A DNA stretch of 64,000 nt from Larus michahellis (GCF_964199755.1 NC_133900.1:16817201-16881200), one strand, 5' to 3'; positions 26,274 through 39,827 are shown, counted from the first letter of the stretch. A program made the numbers and translations. Notes: generated by a model not told the origin, from the letters alone.

Positions 26274-27165
26274 TTAAATTACGTCCCATATCCTTGCAAA
26301 AATAACTCTGAAAGCTGGAGAGCCTCGCTTGTGCATGCCAAGGTAACCTGATCCCCAGCCTGGGGTCCAGAAGGTGTATTGCCCCTGCCCTGCAGGCAGG
26401 AGTGGCTGTGGGAGATGGGCTGCCTGCCCCTGTAAAGTGTGAATACTGACTTGCTTTCTAGGATTGACTGCCTGTTTGACCAGCACCTCCCAGTGGCAGG
26501 GATTGAAAGCACTGGTGCCATCCTCCGCTACTTCTCTGTCATATTTTTGTACCTTTGGTATAAAGTTTTTTAGGACTTGCGGAAACAATTTTTGCTTTGT
26601 CATATATGAAATAGATATCCAGTGGTCCTTTCTTGGACCACTTGGGGTATTGCTACCTGCAGTTTCCTGGGACTGAAGATCTGTTCCAGTTATCAGTAGC
26701 GTGTCAAAATAGCCTTCTCCATTTTGGATCTGTCCAACTTGGTCAACTGCCAAAACACCCCATTGGCAGGATAGATGAGGAACTGGTCTCCTGACTTTTG
26801 TGTCTGCTCTGCACTGGGGTACAGCGACTCAAGGATATAACGCTGTCCAGAATATTCCAGCTTCTCACCATTCTGAGTGATATTTTTCCACCAGCAATAA
26901 TCTTTGAGCTCTCGGCTCACAACGTAATACGTTTTTTCCTATGAGAGCTTGCTAGGGTCTTAGACATCACCTTATGCAAAAGCAAGACTGTTCAAGTGTT
27001 TTAGAGTCATGTTAGTGAAGTGATTGCTGTTGGGACAAATACATACAGCAAAATATCCATCCCAAACGTCCCATCAGGAATTTCCTTCCTGCTGGCAGAG
27101 ACAGCTTGAGTAATATGTAAAGCAGCAGCCAGTAACATCCCTTGTAGCAGGCTGACAACGAACAT
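26274..27165 (-). pseudogene. Decayed minus-strand coding relic, unidentified
   Basis: Three successive minus-strand open stretches lie in different frames: 27165-27007 (52 codons), 26920-26693 and 26753-26274 (159 codons). The first begins with Met and reads like a cleavable signal peptide: a hydrophobic core rich in Leu, Val and Ala, then small residues (AVSAS). The second is rich in Trp, Tyr and Asn and holds a sequon (KNIT). Several stops and frame changes separate them, so nothing intact is encoded. A secreted or envelope-like protein from an old endogenous retrovirus is one possibility. A processed host pseudogene or chance is another. I saw no LTRs, gag or pol. Confidence 0.25.
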
Positions 27166-28274
27166 CCTAGAATCCAACTGGTAGTTTTAGCAAGCATAGG
27201 GATTGGATTTTGTGTTTGATTTCTACAGACTATCTTTATTTTGGATAATTTTATGCTTAGAGCTTCCTTGAGTTTATAGGTTTACAATTAAATAGCAACA
27301 CGCTATGTATGCGAGACCAAGCAGAGCTTCCATTAGGATGTCTTCTAAGTGCTTTTAACGTGTGTCACGCAGCTTCATGTTTTCCATAGCTATATGCAAA
27401 GCAAGCTCTACTGTAATGCTTGTTTTACCATGGATTTGTGCTCCATATGGAAGTTTTCTTGTCATCTTTATCTCTGTAATCCCAGCTGTATCCTCTGTGG
27501 TCATGCGATCCTTTTGCTGCTGCCCCATCACCCTTCCTCATGTCTTCTAATCCCAATAGTGACACCAGTTTTCCACTACATCTCCATATATCTGAAATAA
27601 CCTTCTTTTTTAGCCGGGCAGAAAGCAAGTCATCTAAGAAATAGCATTGATGTAGCTGGGACACAGCTATATGCATATCGATACATCAACTGGCTGCTGT
27701 GGGTCAGTGTAAAAAATATCTGCTTTCTGGTAGGGACACACACTGGTGTAGGTCTCATCTGCTCTGACGCTTGCGTTCTTGAAACTTGTAGGAACTTATC
27801 TTTGAGATCTCTACCCTTTTATAAAATCGAGATGAAATTGGCAAACAATGTCAAAAGAAAAGGAATGATAGAGAGGTGGGCAGACACACAGGTAACTAGG
27901 TTTCAGTAAAGCTTGTTTCCTTAGGCTAAACTGTAGATTAATTTAGTGATGATGGAATACCGCACAGCAAAAATGGCATGCTTTTCTATGTCTCTATAAA
28001 CACAATATGGAGTCTATTAAAAGTTCATGTAAAAAAAAAAGACACAAAAAAGCAAAGAAAACAAAAATATTGCCACTTTTATTTTAGAAATTATCAATAG
28101 TCTTTACTGTTGCCCTGTCTCTAGAGTTTTCACAAAATAGTCTGTATGTTCTGCAAGTCTACCCTAGGAAGGAAAAAACCCTAATTACACCTGTAGAGTT
28201 ACTGCTACTTCATTAATAATGATTTACAGAATGGACTGACTGACAGAAGGGTCGTGGGACCCTCACTCTCTTAT

Positions 28275-28325
28275 TTCTTCTGGGTCATTTCTTGGTCATC
28301 TCTTCTGGGTCATACTTCTGGGTCT
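28275..28325. repeat. Short imperfect direct repeats (CTTCTGGGTCAT)
   Basis: The unit CTTCTGGGTCAT occurs twice, with a shortened third copy (CTTCTGGGTCTG) and a related TTCTTGGTCATC between them, all within about 50 bases. This is a small degenerate tandem array with no obvious function. Confidence 0.6.
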
Positions 28326-31151
28326 GAATCAGTGTAACTTTCCCCTTTCATCTGAACAACCAGAGGCAGTAAGCTTAGCATATAGAATTAAATAGGCTAC
28401 AGTCTTTTGAGGACCGATGTTTAAAAAGCAATGTGGACCTCAGCTTTCTATATGCAAAAGGGGCAGAGAAGCATCTGTTGAACTGCTGACCCCATCTTAT
28501 TGCACAGCAGTATCCCAGCAATAGCAGTTTTGAATTGACTGCAGGTCTACCTCATGAGTGGATGAAAAGGGCCACTATTTTTTTTTAATGGCTGTGTAAC
28601 TTATATAACTTAAAAAATAATTCAGCAGAACTGATACAAATCCCTTGGTGGCTCTGCTTTTTTCATTTTGAAGTTTAATATTTCCAACTAGCTTAAGGTA
28701 AACCAAAAAGAGCTGTTCTTAAGAAAAATAGTTTTCTATATGAAGAGTTAATCTAGTTTCATTAAAAAAAAAAAACAACAAAATAAAACAAACAAAAAGC
28801 AGCAGCAGAGAAAGAAATGAAGATGCCATTGTGGTTATCTCAAACCAGTGCTGTTTTTCTCTGCAGAGAAGCAAGAGGTCTCTACACTCAGAGAGCACTT
28901 GCCATGACTCCCTCCCAGAGAGGTGCTGCTGAACTTCCACAGAAAATGGCTGTACAGCTCAGCTCGTTAGAAGAAAAAGTGAGAAGTGGGAGTTGCATAA
29001 ATAGAGTAGATTAAGGGGTGCAGAAACACTTGTCCTGTGGAGTCCAAACAGAGAGTGCAGAAAATCTGAATAAACAGAGGACTGCAGGTGGCAGGTAAAT
29101 GAACATCAGCATTACAGAAGGGACTACCTAAAGTCTATCTTTAGAACACCTCTAAGTGGTCGCCATGTCATCCAATGACTCCACCATGAAGGAGATACTG
29201 AGATGTACAAAGCAGCTTTGGTTTATAGGGCTTTTGTTCAGCTGACAGTGGGCCTATGTTTTGAAAAAAAACAACCCGTCTGCTCTTCTCCATGAAAGGG
29301 ATCATGGCAAGAGGTTTTCTTCTTCTTCTGAATTTTAACTTAAAACCATGGAAAGAGGAAGAAAAAAAATCAACTGAACGCATGAGCACGTGAAATCAGG
29401 ACTAATTAAGCACTAAAGATGAAGCTGACAGCACTTAGGTCTGCCAGGCTGCAAAAGAACTAGAAAGGAGGGTTAAAACTCTCATCCAGCTAGACTTATT
29501 TCCAGCCTAAAACAAGGCCATTTTTGCCATGAACGCTTTAATCTTTTTCCTCACAATATTCTACCCTTTTTTTGACTTGTTCTTTTCTTAGTTATAGGTA
29601 GTCTTCATTTATTTCATATTGTCAACTGCTATCTCCGATCTAGTCCAAAGGCCTATGAAATGTGAACTTCCATCATCTACCCTCTATGAGATTGTAACTT
29701 TAGATCTTTGTTGGTACAATTTGCTTGTATGTTAGAACATTAAAATGGTTACATTTTCTAATATGCAAACACTGAATGCTTTCTAGCAGCAACATGGATA
29801 TCAGCTACATAATAAATTATATTTTTTCCCCATGTAGTTTAATGCTTCCTTTTAAAGATAAACAAAAGACCTAAAAGTGACACCTCTCATTTAAACAGCA
29901 CACGAACTTAATTTTCATATTGCTTAATGTAAACTAGTAGCAAATTCTGTCATTAATGACAGCCAAATGTTTGCCTTATTAAATGTCTGGCAAGCTTACC
30001 ATGTGGCAAGACCTCGAATCTGCTATGATGTGTGCTTTATTACAAAGTGACGGCTAAGTTTTAAGTTTACACCTCAGTAGTGGCCACTTACATAAGATGC
30101 TGCTGGTAGCACCATCTATTATTAATGTCGCCTGACGTGTTTTTGGAAGGAAAGTATCTCCAATGTTTCCATGCTTCAGAGCACAGCCCTGATATTTTTA
30201 GGGCTACCTTTACTGTCAGGGAGATGTTTGTGCCACCTGTGGGGAAAATAACCACCCATGTTATATATCCTGGAAAACTATGATTTGTACATAACCTATT
30301 CTAGGGCCTAAAGACCCTTGAAAGGTCTTATTTCCTTAGGAAAGGAAGCTGATTCTGCAAAGATGCAGAGGAAAGAAATACACAGTTTAAATGCATAAGG
30401 AACAGGAGACAGACCTGTGGAGCAGTACGTGGTAATATGCCTAAGGCGGAAAATGAGGATTGGAAATCAGACTTGGTGGAGGAGAAGGTGAACAGGAGTG
30501 CCAAGATAGCTGTAGTTGTGGATGGTCAGATGGAAATTGAGATGTAGCAGAGAAGTGCTTTTCCACACTGATGGAGGTGAGGAGCACGCATGTGCGATTG
30601 TGTACCGTCTGTGTAGTGCCGCACAGCGCTCAGTAGGCTTCTGTTAAAAAGGAGTAGGGCAGACTTTTACAATGTACAGGCACAAGGGGGCCCAAATCAG
30701 TTTGAACAGAAAACCTTCAGTCTAGAGTTCCTTTTGGAAAAGTGGCTTTATGTTTAAAGTCTCATTGGCAATGTGATTTAATTTGGTTTTTTTTTTTGGT
30801 CTGTAATGAAAATATAATGCCTCCTATTCAGCTAAAGCTCTTCTGTTTATTACTGTGAAACACAATGAAGAGTATGTATAATGGTTAAAGACCAGTATTT
30901 GTAAAGCAGAATATCAATTCTGTCCTAAACCTCTCAGACCAGGCTAGATCAAGACAGTCTTGATATGTACTTGGTTTGCAAGCAGACTCTGACAGTGATA
31001 TACCTCATATTGACAAGGGAATAACAAATGCTGCATTACAAATTTGGCTAATTTCAAAACCTATGCGCCCTAAAAGAGACAGGTGTGACAGAAGAAAACT
31101 TGAAACTGACATTTCAGCATTGTCCCTACAAGTCCCAGTTCTGTAGGCCTG

Positions 31152-31391
31152 AATCATAGAATGGTTTAGACTGGAAGGGGCCGTAATGCTCATTGGGCAG
31201 GGACACCTCCTACTAGACCAGGTTGCTCAAAGCCCCATCCAGCCTGGCCTTGAACACCTGAAGAAGTTGCGGGGTTGCCACAACTTCTCTGGGCAACCTG
31301 TTCCAGCGCCTCATTACCCTCACAGTGAAAAATTTCTTCCTGATATCTAATCTAAACCTACTCTCTTCTAGTTTGAAACTGTTACCCCTCT
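31152..31391 (-). mobile_element. CR1 LINE 3' fragment, minus orientation
   Basis: This is the reverse complement of a CR1 tail. It starts with AATCATAGAATGGTTTAGA (the inverted 3' end) and continues through sequence for a diverged NFF/EVV-type ORF2 C-terminus. It is only about 240 bases and clearly older than the copy at 5.1 kb. It lies just before the distal ELF2 CpG island. Confidence 0.9.
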
Positions 31392-31534
31392 TCCACAGCT
31401 GCTCAGATGCATGGACAGCTCATTATCTGACATACTGACAGCAACTGCCGAAAATAATTACCCTTCCGTGGCTGTATGCAAACGTTGGGAAGGATTTTTG
31501 AAAGCAGGCAGCTGCTCACCCCTTTCCGATGTCA

Positions 31535-32590
31535 GGGCCGCGGCGGAGGGTCACCGAGAGCCTGTCTGCCAGGGTTTTTCCCCTCAACCTCGCTCTCTGC
31601 CTCCGGTACGTCGATTCCCTTCAAGCTCTGGGCGTGAAGACCCGAACGGGACCTCGGGAGCGGGAGGGAGGGCCGCCGTGGGGCGGGCTCCCTGCCCGGC
31701 CGTTAACGGCCGCACCCTGAGGGGCGCCTCGCGCCCCGGCCGGGCCCAACGGCTCTGGCTCGGGCGCAGGCGCGGGGCGGCCGCGCATGCCCACAGCGCC
31801 CCCGCGCGCCGGGCGGCGCGAGCATGTGCAGAGGCGGCGGGAGGGGGAAAGGGAGGAGGAAGGGGGGCCGGGGCCGGGCAGGTTGCGCCGCTGCGCCCGC
31901 CCCTCCTGCCGCTGGGGCGGCCCTGGCCCCGGCCACGGCTCCGGCTCTGCCCGGGCGGCGCCCACCGGCTCCCGCTGCCGGCGCCCCGGCGGGCGACGCG
32001 ACGGATCGGCGGCCTGTACGGGGCATGGTAAGGGCGCGGCGCCGGCTCCTGCGGGCGGGACGGGCGCTGACAGGCGGCCCTGTGAGGGAGGGAGAGGGGG
32101 CGGCCACCCTGTGAGGGGGCCGCGGGACCGGCCCGTCCCGGGAGGCGGCCGCCGAGGGGTGTGGGGCGGCCCCCGGGGTGGCGGGGCTGGGGGTCGCTCC
32201 GGCTTCACCCTCCCACCGCACTTTCGGTTTGGCATGGGGCTGGGTGCGGCGGAGCGGCTGTTGGGCCGGGGCCGCCCCTCTCCTCCCGGCCCGGGCTGCG
32301 GACGGGGTGTTGGGGACCGGCGGGCGGCTGTCAGGGTTAACCCGGCCCCGGACGGCCTGTCCGGGCCCCGCAGCCCCTCCCGGGCCGGGGCAGCGCGGCG
32401 GGGGCAGCGCCTTGTTTACACAGGGCGTCGGGAGAAGATGGCAGCCCGGGCGGGCGGGCTGGCCGGCGGCTGTCATGCGTGCTGGCTCCTCCCGGGCGGG
32501 CGGTGGGGTAGCCCCGCAGGGCCTGCCGCCGCCCGGCCCGGCCCCGCAGCCGCCCCGAGCCCTGCTCTGGGGCACCCTGGCTAAACAGCT
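31535..32590 (+). promoter_or_regulatory. ELF2: CpG island, distal ELF2 promoter
   Basis: About 1 kb of very GC-rich, CpG-dense sequence sits in an AT-rich surround. It contains an NRF1-like site GCGCATGC at 31783-31790, GC boxes, a YY1-like AAGATGGC at 32435-32442 and no TATA box. A strong donor ATG|GTAAGG lies at 32027/32028. This is the pattern of a TATA-less housekeeping promoter. I infer that it serves ELF2, because the next supported + strand exon is the ELF2 ATG exon. The long open frames on both strands here (up to 371 codons) are an effect of GC richness. Confidence 0.75.
31850..32027 (+). other. ELF2: ELF2 untranslated exon 1 (5' end not fixed)
   Basis: The 3' end is set by the consensus donor ATG|GTAAGG at 32027/32028. 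The 5' end is a guess placed between the NRF1-like site and the donor, because no TSS signal is decisive. The exon's last three bases are ATG. Spliced straight to the acceptor at 39703, that ATG opens a 31-codon upstream ORF. Confidence 0.45.
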
Positions 32591-32714
32591 GAGGGCTGGC
32601 GTGTTTTTAATTAACGCCTTACCGTGCCTGCACGATGTTGTGCTTCCATGGACAGAGATGACATCTCTGGTGTTTATCTGTTGCCTTTTTGGATGTGTTC
32701 TTTCATGTCTCTCT

Positions 32715-32745
<31 letters not shown>

Positions 32746-35700
32746 AATTCAGTTCTTCATTCTGCGTCTTATGGCTAGTCACTGTCATGCTCCTTGTGAC
32801 TTTTTTGTTTTTAACCATTCTTTAGCAACGACTGCTAAAGCTTGCCGACTGTCAGTTTAAAAGCAATCAATTTGTGAGGAGGGTTCTCCATCCACTGAGT
32901 TCGTCTCTTGTCGTGCTTTGAAGTTGCCTGTCTTCCTTGTGCTGATTGTTATTCAACTTCCTGCAATTTTATCCTAAAGCTTTTTGGCACTTTCTAATTA
33001 GTGTATCTGAGCATCAAACTTCTTAGTTAGTCGACAAATAACAAGAAACGAAGTTGAGCTCAGGGGATATAGGAATATAATCACTAGAGGATTCTCAAGA
33101 CTCATAAAAACAACGCTCTAAGAATAAAATTTCAAAGCAATTCAGGTACTTCTGTGCCCTAAAATAATGTAGAAATATCCTTGTTGCGTGTTTTGTGCTA
33201 TAAGTTTGAAATGAGGCAAAAGTGTGAACATTGTTGATATGGGGAAAGCTTGAAGAACGTAAGAGTTTCGGATCACTTTATAGAAATGTCTTTTACTAGG
33301 GTATGTTGAAAACCCCATATCATTGTTTGAGAAGGGATGTCATGAAGTCATCTGTTATATTGAGTACTGCAGGAGAGATCTGTGTCAGTGACTGTTACCA
33401 CAAAACTTAACTTCTATTTCTTTAAGAACCTTGAAATAAAGTCTACAAAACTGTGTGTAATGGGTCTGATCCAAGATCTTCTTCCTCCCTCTCCTCTCAC
33501 TCCATCTCTGACAGTGGACAGGATCAGATGGTTTAGATTTTGGGAACAGGATGGATATTTTATATAGTACCTTCAGTGACATACTCTTTCCACCTCTCAG
33601 GTTTCAGTAATACCTGGTTCAGAAGGTCCCTAAACTTCAGACTGTACGTGCATCTTTGTGTCTAATAGTCGCGTAAGCCATTCAGGGGCTTTACCTCCAT
33701 AAAGCTGTCTGACTTAAATCTTATAACTTACTCTTTTGACCTCTAGAATATCCTATTAAAATGAATTACATAGTTTGTGTGCACTACCTTCTTTTGTGTG
33801 TGTTTTGGTTTTTTTTTTCTTTGTTTTAAACCAGCATCCTCATATTTAATTTTGTCCGTCTCTTCTCTTTTATTATGTAAAACGATGAATAATTGCTCCC
33901 TACTCTGTCTTGCTGGGGAGTGGAAATGGATGTTAAGGACCAACAATTGACACGGTGGAAAGAGAAGTGCTGGTACTAAGCGTATGTGTATGAGGCTTCT
34001 GGGAGGGGGAGGTTTCAGGGGGAAGAGGGAAGAGAAGGTTTCAGGGGATCTTTAAATAGAGAGCAGTGGGAAGAGAGCCTGCTAATAGGATGAAATACGG
34101 GAAGGTCCAGAAGCAGCCTGCTGAAGCCACAAAGCTTTTTGCAGAACGTTAATAGTTTTTAAGTGATTATAAGCTTATATGTTTTGGGGCTCATCAGCTT
34201 TAGCTATTGAGGTTTCAGAGCAAATTTCGGATGGTCAGATTATCAAATTAAATATGTATGGAAGGACTTCCTCTATTTCCATACTGGATTTGGTACATCA
34301 TTAATTTGATACGATGTAATAATTTCTGTGCATTCAGCAATAAAATTATTGTCCTGGAAACTTCTGAAGTATCATGTGGCCAAGATTACTTGCTTTGATG
34401 ATTCTTCAATTTGATTTTCTTTTCTGTAACTTTTAGGGATTGGTGCAATTTATAAAGTACTACAGATTGCATGGATTGTTTTGTTCCTCTGATGTTGTGG
34501 ATGCAAAGATTTGCTGTGTATCCTCTTTGAGCATGTCCCCTGATTCTTTAGCTATTTACAAGCTTAATTTTTTTTTTCCTCTGTCAGCTTTCGCAGTAAC
34601 TTAGTTTTTCAGTTTTTAGACTTGTTCTAGGTTTCAAAAAAAAAAAAAGTTAATTCACCATTTCTTCTACAACTGTCAGTGTGAATCAGTTTGCCAGAGC
34701 TGTAAAAATTATCTGGGAAAATGTCTTAAAAAAGAACTTTCAGTCAACATAAAAAACTTTTTACAGTGTGTGCTATGGTTTATATGTATTGGAGTGATAG
34801 TGACATTTACTGGTGTATTTGAGGTGCTGCTTATGAAAGACCACCTTTGTACCCTTGGAAGCCTTGTTATAGTTAATGGGATTCTGCAGTGATCTTGGCC
34901 GGTGTATTTCTGTGCATATAACTAATTTTGTTTTCAAGCCGGTTTCCTTAACTTCTTTTTGATTAAACCAAGAGAAGGCCTTTGTGAAAAAAAAAAAAAA
35001 AAAAAAGTTGTGTGTGATGCTACTGCTGGCTGCAGTCCTGCTCTTGTGGTTGCATCTGTGGAGGTATCCACATAAATCTCTCCTCAGGATTTGGGATGCC
35101 AGCTGAATAAAAGGGGGACATTGTTCCAAGTACTCTTATGTTTCTTCTGAGTGCTGTGGGAGCAGCTGCCTCTGGTCACTGCTGCCCAGTCTTCTGCATG
35201 TTTGTCTTGTTTTCATGTGTGGATATGAGTGTGTGCATCTTTTTTTCAAATTTATTTCAGTTTAAATAAAAAAGTGTACTAAAACTGTTTGCAGATTTGT
35301 TTTGAAGCTAGTCCTAAGTAACTTCATTGTGGCCTAATAGGGGTGACACTCTCCCATCCTTTCCACGCTGTTTTTTCAATTATTATTTTTAATTCTGTTC
35401 AGCTGTATGTTTGCTTGTCTGTTAACTTGATAGGTGATTATGCACAGGGGGATAGACAAGATTCTGGTTTTTGTGGGACTGCTACGTGTTACAGTTGTAA
35501 TTTGCAGTGCTTTTAAGCTTCTCTGGTAGCTGCTGAAACATAAGAGGGACGTTTGAATTTCTTGTAGGCAGACACTTGGACACAAAATGTGGGCCATATA
35601 AATGTACTATTAAATATGTGAATAAACTGTTTGGTATTTGCAGCCTTTATGACAAGCGCCCTGTAGCCTCTAAAGATGTACGTGCTGTAATTGACCTTCT

Positions 35701-38700
35701 TGACTATCAAAAACTTGAGTCTTGGTTGTGTCTTTTGTAGCGGTAAACAGTTAGAAACTACTTGCTGTTGAGGCAAAGAGTGTGGCTTCAAGGTTCAGAT
35801 TTTTGTGATATGGTTGTTTTTTTTTTTTTTGAGGGTGGGAGCACCTAGACTTGTTTTTGTTTTCCCATGAGGTACGTATAAAAATAACGGATGACGCAGT
35901 AAAGCTGTTTTCCCTGTTGTAAGGGATATTCCAAATGTTTCAGAACTAGTTTCTCTCTGCATTTTCCATGACCAGGAGGAACAGGAGCAGATGTCAGATT
36001 TTTGATGAAATGATTTGGTCATGTCTTTTGGAAATGTTAGCTATTTTCTTTTATTTTTATTTTTTTTCCCCCTCTGATCTCCTTCCATATTTTGCTTTTT
36101 TGTGAACACCTGTCCAGAGAGGAATTAAACTTGTATTGTGTGGTGGTTTTTTTTGGTTTTGGTTGTACTTTTTTTAATTGAAAAAAAATAAATCTTTCTG
36201 CGCGTCATTCTGTAATTCAAAACCAGTCGTACTTTGAACCAGCTTCTGTGCTGACTAATTGTATCACCAGGGATAACCCAGTTTCTTAAAAACCGGAGTC
36301 ATCTCTTACTTTAAGACTCTGAGTCTAATGGTCTTTTGGCCTTTTTGTCTCAGCCTTAGGAAATGTGAATTTTGGAACTGATTTCTGAAAGTGGCTAGGC
36401 AGTCTTTTCCTTGCACAGAAGCCAAATTTGTTGTGACTTGCTAGGGAGAGGATGGGAAATAGATTCAGTATTCTACTGAAATTTGAGGGGGAAGCAAAAA
36501 GACTTCCACAAGGACATACCGCTTAGGCAAAGGGAAGAGGGCAAACACTTAGCTGCTTCATTCAAAAGGGGTGCATCTGCAGGACTCTAACGTACACTTA
36601 AGTGTGTGGGGTGTGTTTGTGCGTTTGTTTTAACTTAGAACTTCTAAACCAGACAGAACTGAAACTCTTTTATCTTCCGACTCGCTGGCCAGCAGGCTTG
36701 CCTTTTTCCCCACTCTGTCAGGTTTTTGAAAAGGTTGCTGAATAGCAAGACTCTTAGCATGAAGTTCAAATCCTGTTACGTAAAGACTTTGCGTCTTTCA
36801 CTTATTCTTTTTCTAGACTGTTCTGTGCCATCAGTCTAAAGATACCATCCTTTAAATGAATGCTAACGTTTAGCATCTCACTCATTCTTCTGTGTATTTT
36901 CCCCTGTAAGGTTCTTACTCGCTGTGAATTTCTGCTGGAACTAGAAAATGAGGATTATCATTTAGGTTACTGCATTGCCGTATCTTCGGTTCTATAGGTA
37001 ATTGGTAATTCATGTAGAGAGAAATCAGTGCAAAAGTCATCAAAACTTCTTGTAACCTAGGAGACAGGAATAGCAGTTTTTTGGCATTGCCTGACGTAGT
37101 ACACAGTATTAAGTGGTTTTGGTTGTTACGATTTGGCAGGTGTTTGGCCACCTGTGTGGGATTATAGTACATAAAATATGAATATACAGTGCACATGGTC
37201 AAGTGTGTGATTGTTTATTTGCGTTAATATACTGCATGAGAACCAAATTAGCTTTGTGACATGCTTAAGCTATGCAAAAGTACTACCTGAAGCATTATAT
37301 GTTCTTATGTAGATAGAAGTCTGAGTTGCTGGAGTAGTGATGATGTTTGAAATCGGTTGGAGTCCATGCATTAAAATACAGGCTCTATTCTTTGGGCTTC
37401 TCTTTTGCGTTCTGGTTGTTTGGCAGTATTTCTAGCATGGGCATAGATGGAAAACTGTAGAAGAGGAAAAAGTCTTTTTACAGTAAAAGTAACTTTTTTA
37501 TTTTTCCTCCTGATTGATTATTTTAGTGTATTTATAAACAGCTGCTTTCCTACTTTACATATTTCTGGATTTGAAGACTTTTGAAATAATGTGGTAATTG
37601 ATAGGCAGGTAGAGAGTAGACTTTTTGTGCTAAAAGCCTGAAGGGTAACAGGTGTATATGACTCCAAGGATGTTTGTTAAAGACTTTCCAGCTTGAGTCT
37701 TGTTTGGGAAACAGAGGAAGTCTTTGCTTTCTTTTTCATCAGGGAAAATATTAATAATCAAAAAGCGATGCTAGCTTTACAAATGAAACAATGGAAAATA
37801 AAGTATTACTATGTTTGGTTTTCTGTGCTATTACAAATTAAATATTTTAAGGTATGAATCATGCTTTCTCATGTCAAGATGACAAACTATGTAAGCAAAA
37901 AAAGCATTACTTTTTTTTTCCCCAAATTGCATATATTTTTTTTACTTTCTTTTGGAATATACCTTGTGCTTGTTCTGCTACTACTATGACAATGATTTAA
38001 GATGATCTCCTGTTCTGCGCTTTTATTTCATGAGGATTAGTTGCCTAGAAAGCTGCTATCAGAATTTATTCTCCTTTTTGTATGTAAGAGTGAAAAATAT
38101 GAATAACTTACTCTGCTGTGTCAGGTTTCTTTTTTTGTTTGTTTGTTTAGTGGGGTTTGTTGTTGTTGTTTGTGTTTTTGTAGTAACCTGCCATCCACTG
38201 TGTGGCTACTGACTTTGTGTGCTAAGTTGGTATGGCAACATAAATGATGCCTCTGAGCATATTTTTATGGTGTGCTAAAGAATCCTTAATACCTTGATAA
38301 ATGAAAGTTGTTAAACAGTTTTGGCATCATACATTTTTGTTGACTTGCTTAGTTGACATCCAGTTGGGGAGATCAGTAATTGTAATTTTTACTAGTATAC
38401 CTAAGTTATTGTGCCTATAAAGATTTCCATGCCCATAGGAAGCCCAGTTACTCTGCGTGAATCTGAGCTAGCTTTTCCCTATGTGCGCAAGATTAATTTA
38501 GTTTAAGCTGGCTGCCTGCTCTTGAGAAGCAGGCTTATTGAATTTACCCATTGGAGTATTAATTATATTTTCTTTTCTTCAGTGTGTGTTGGGAGATCCC
38601 GTTTTCTTGCAGACCTCAGTGACTGTGCTAGCTTTCTTAGTGGATGGATTTTATTAAAAATGCTGGGATAAATTCTGGCTTCTGTTATAAAGCATTGATC

Positions 38701-39703
38701 TCAGTGGAGTTACTTACAAGGGTAATTGATATCAGATTGGGTTCTTATGTCTCACGTGGAATATGTGGTTTCTGTTGTACAGCTAAGAAGCCAAACTTCT
38801 TAGTTTGCATCTTGAAGTAGTAAACTGCTCCTCGCAGCCCAAGGTTTACGAACACAGATTATTTGTCTCTTCCAAAGACAGGATATGAGTAATAATATTT
38901 ATTCAGAATAAATAAATAGCAGTTGTTTAGAAACAAAGCACTGCTGTTAATCTAGTTATAAAGAAATTCACGAAGGTGGAGGTTATGTATCTTTATAAGT
39001 TCAGTGAGTGTGTGGTATACCCAAATTAAAGCATTATAATGTGGAACGACTTTTTTTTGGCTCATAAGAATTTCTGCTATAGGAAAAAAAGAGGAACTGC
39101 TACAATGTTTTTTATTTCAAAGAAAACTGTAGATTAGGAATTAGGTATGTATTTGGGAGATGTGTATTATATATGCATTGCTTTAAAAAGGCAGTATGTT
39201 TGAGAGCTTTATGGAACTTTATGAAACTATAGCTTTATGAAATGACTATGAAACTAGTAGCACAAAGAAGAAAATGTAATTGAAAAACAAATCTCCTAAT
39301 TTAATAGGAAAACAGTAACTTTAGATAAGCTACACTAACTCAAATGTATGTATATCTCAAAAAAAACTAGTTGATATTTGACCTCAATGAGAAATTAATG
39401 ATTTTGTCCGATAGACAATATCTAAGGATATTATTTGTTTTTAGACTTGTGTGAAATTAACAATTGCAAAGAACCAAACTGAAATTGCACCATCTTAGCA
39501 TTAAAAGTTAGTGTGACACTTGTGTTGTGCGGCAGTATTCAGTGTTAACTTTACCAAAGTCAGCACATTCTGTAACATCTGTTGTGTTCACTGATGCCCT
39601 GTTTTGATGTAGAGATGTAGCACTCAATAGCTTTCTTAAATGTTGGAAGACTTTTGGTTATAAACTATACAAATAACTTACTTAAAATTATTTTGTGTTT
39701 CAG
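32028..39703 (+). other. ELF2: ELF2 intron 1
   Basis: An intron of about 7.7 kb. After the island edge it is AT-rich, with a 28-base C run at 32715-32742, A and T homopolymers (for example A20 at 34987-35006) and a TTTG/TTG-rich stretch near 38130-38180. I saw no supported exon in it, though an extra untranslated exon cannot be excluded. Confidence 0.5.
32715..32742. repeat. Poly(C) tract, 28 bases
   Basis: An uninterrupted run of 28 C (G on the other strand) follows a CT-rich lead, just beyond the distal CpG island and inside ELF2 intron 1. The exact length may be a sequencing or assembly artefact. Confidence 0.9.
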
Positions 39704-39827
39704 TCACCTCTGACTAGCTGTTTAATAGAAGTGGATTGTGAATTTAAGCCTTGGATAACCTCCGGCTATCAGCATTACTGTCTTCAGGATAGATAAGAGC
39801 TTTCAAAGTGTCTTCAGGGGATGCACC
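39704..39827 (+). other. ELF2: ELF2 5' UTR part of exon 2
   Basis: The acceptor TTTTGTGTTTCAG ends at 39703. The 124 untranslated bases before the ATG at 39828 contain a second upstream start at 39821. It lies seven bases before the main ATG, out of frame, and its eight-codon frame stops at TGA 39845-39847, overlapping the main start. A frame entering from exon 1 stops at TAA 39794-39796. Confidence 0.6.

Larger units (their letters stand above)
18348..31151. other. MGARP-ELF2 intergenic region
   Basis: About 12.8 kb of AT-rich sequence with no recognised gene. AATAAA motifs near 19319, 20511 and 21946 could serve a downstream MGARP 3' UTR, but none is clearly preferable. Open frames at 20.1, 21.6, 22.4-23.0 and 28.7-29.4 kb are short, mutually overlapping and without domain features. 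The only coding-like patch is on the minus strand at 26.3-27.2 kb and is listed separately. Confidence 0.55.

Noticed and set aside
31703..32818. 371-codon minus-strand open frame, and others, in the distal CpG island
   Set aside because: All frames are long here because stops are rare in GC-rich DNA. The translations are low-complexity Pro/Gly/Arg/Ala and the frame even crosses the poly(C) run.
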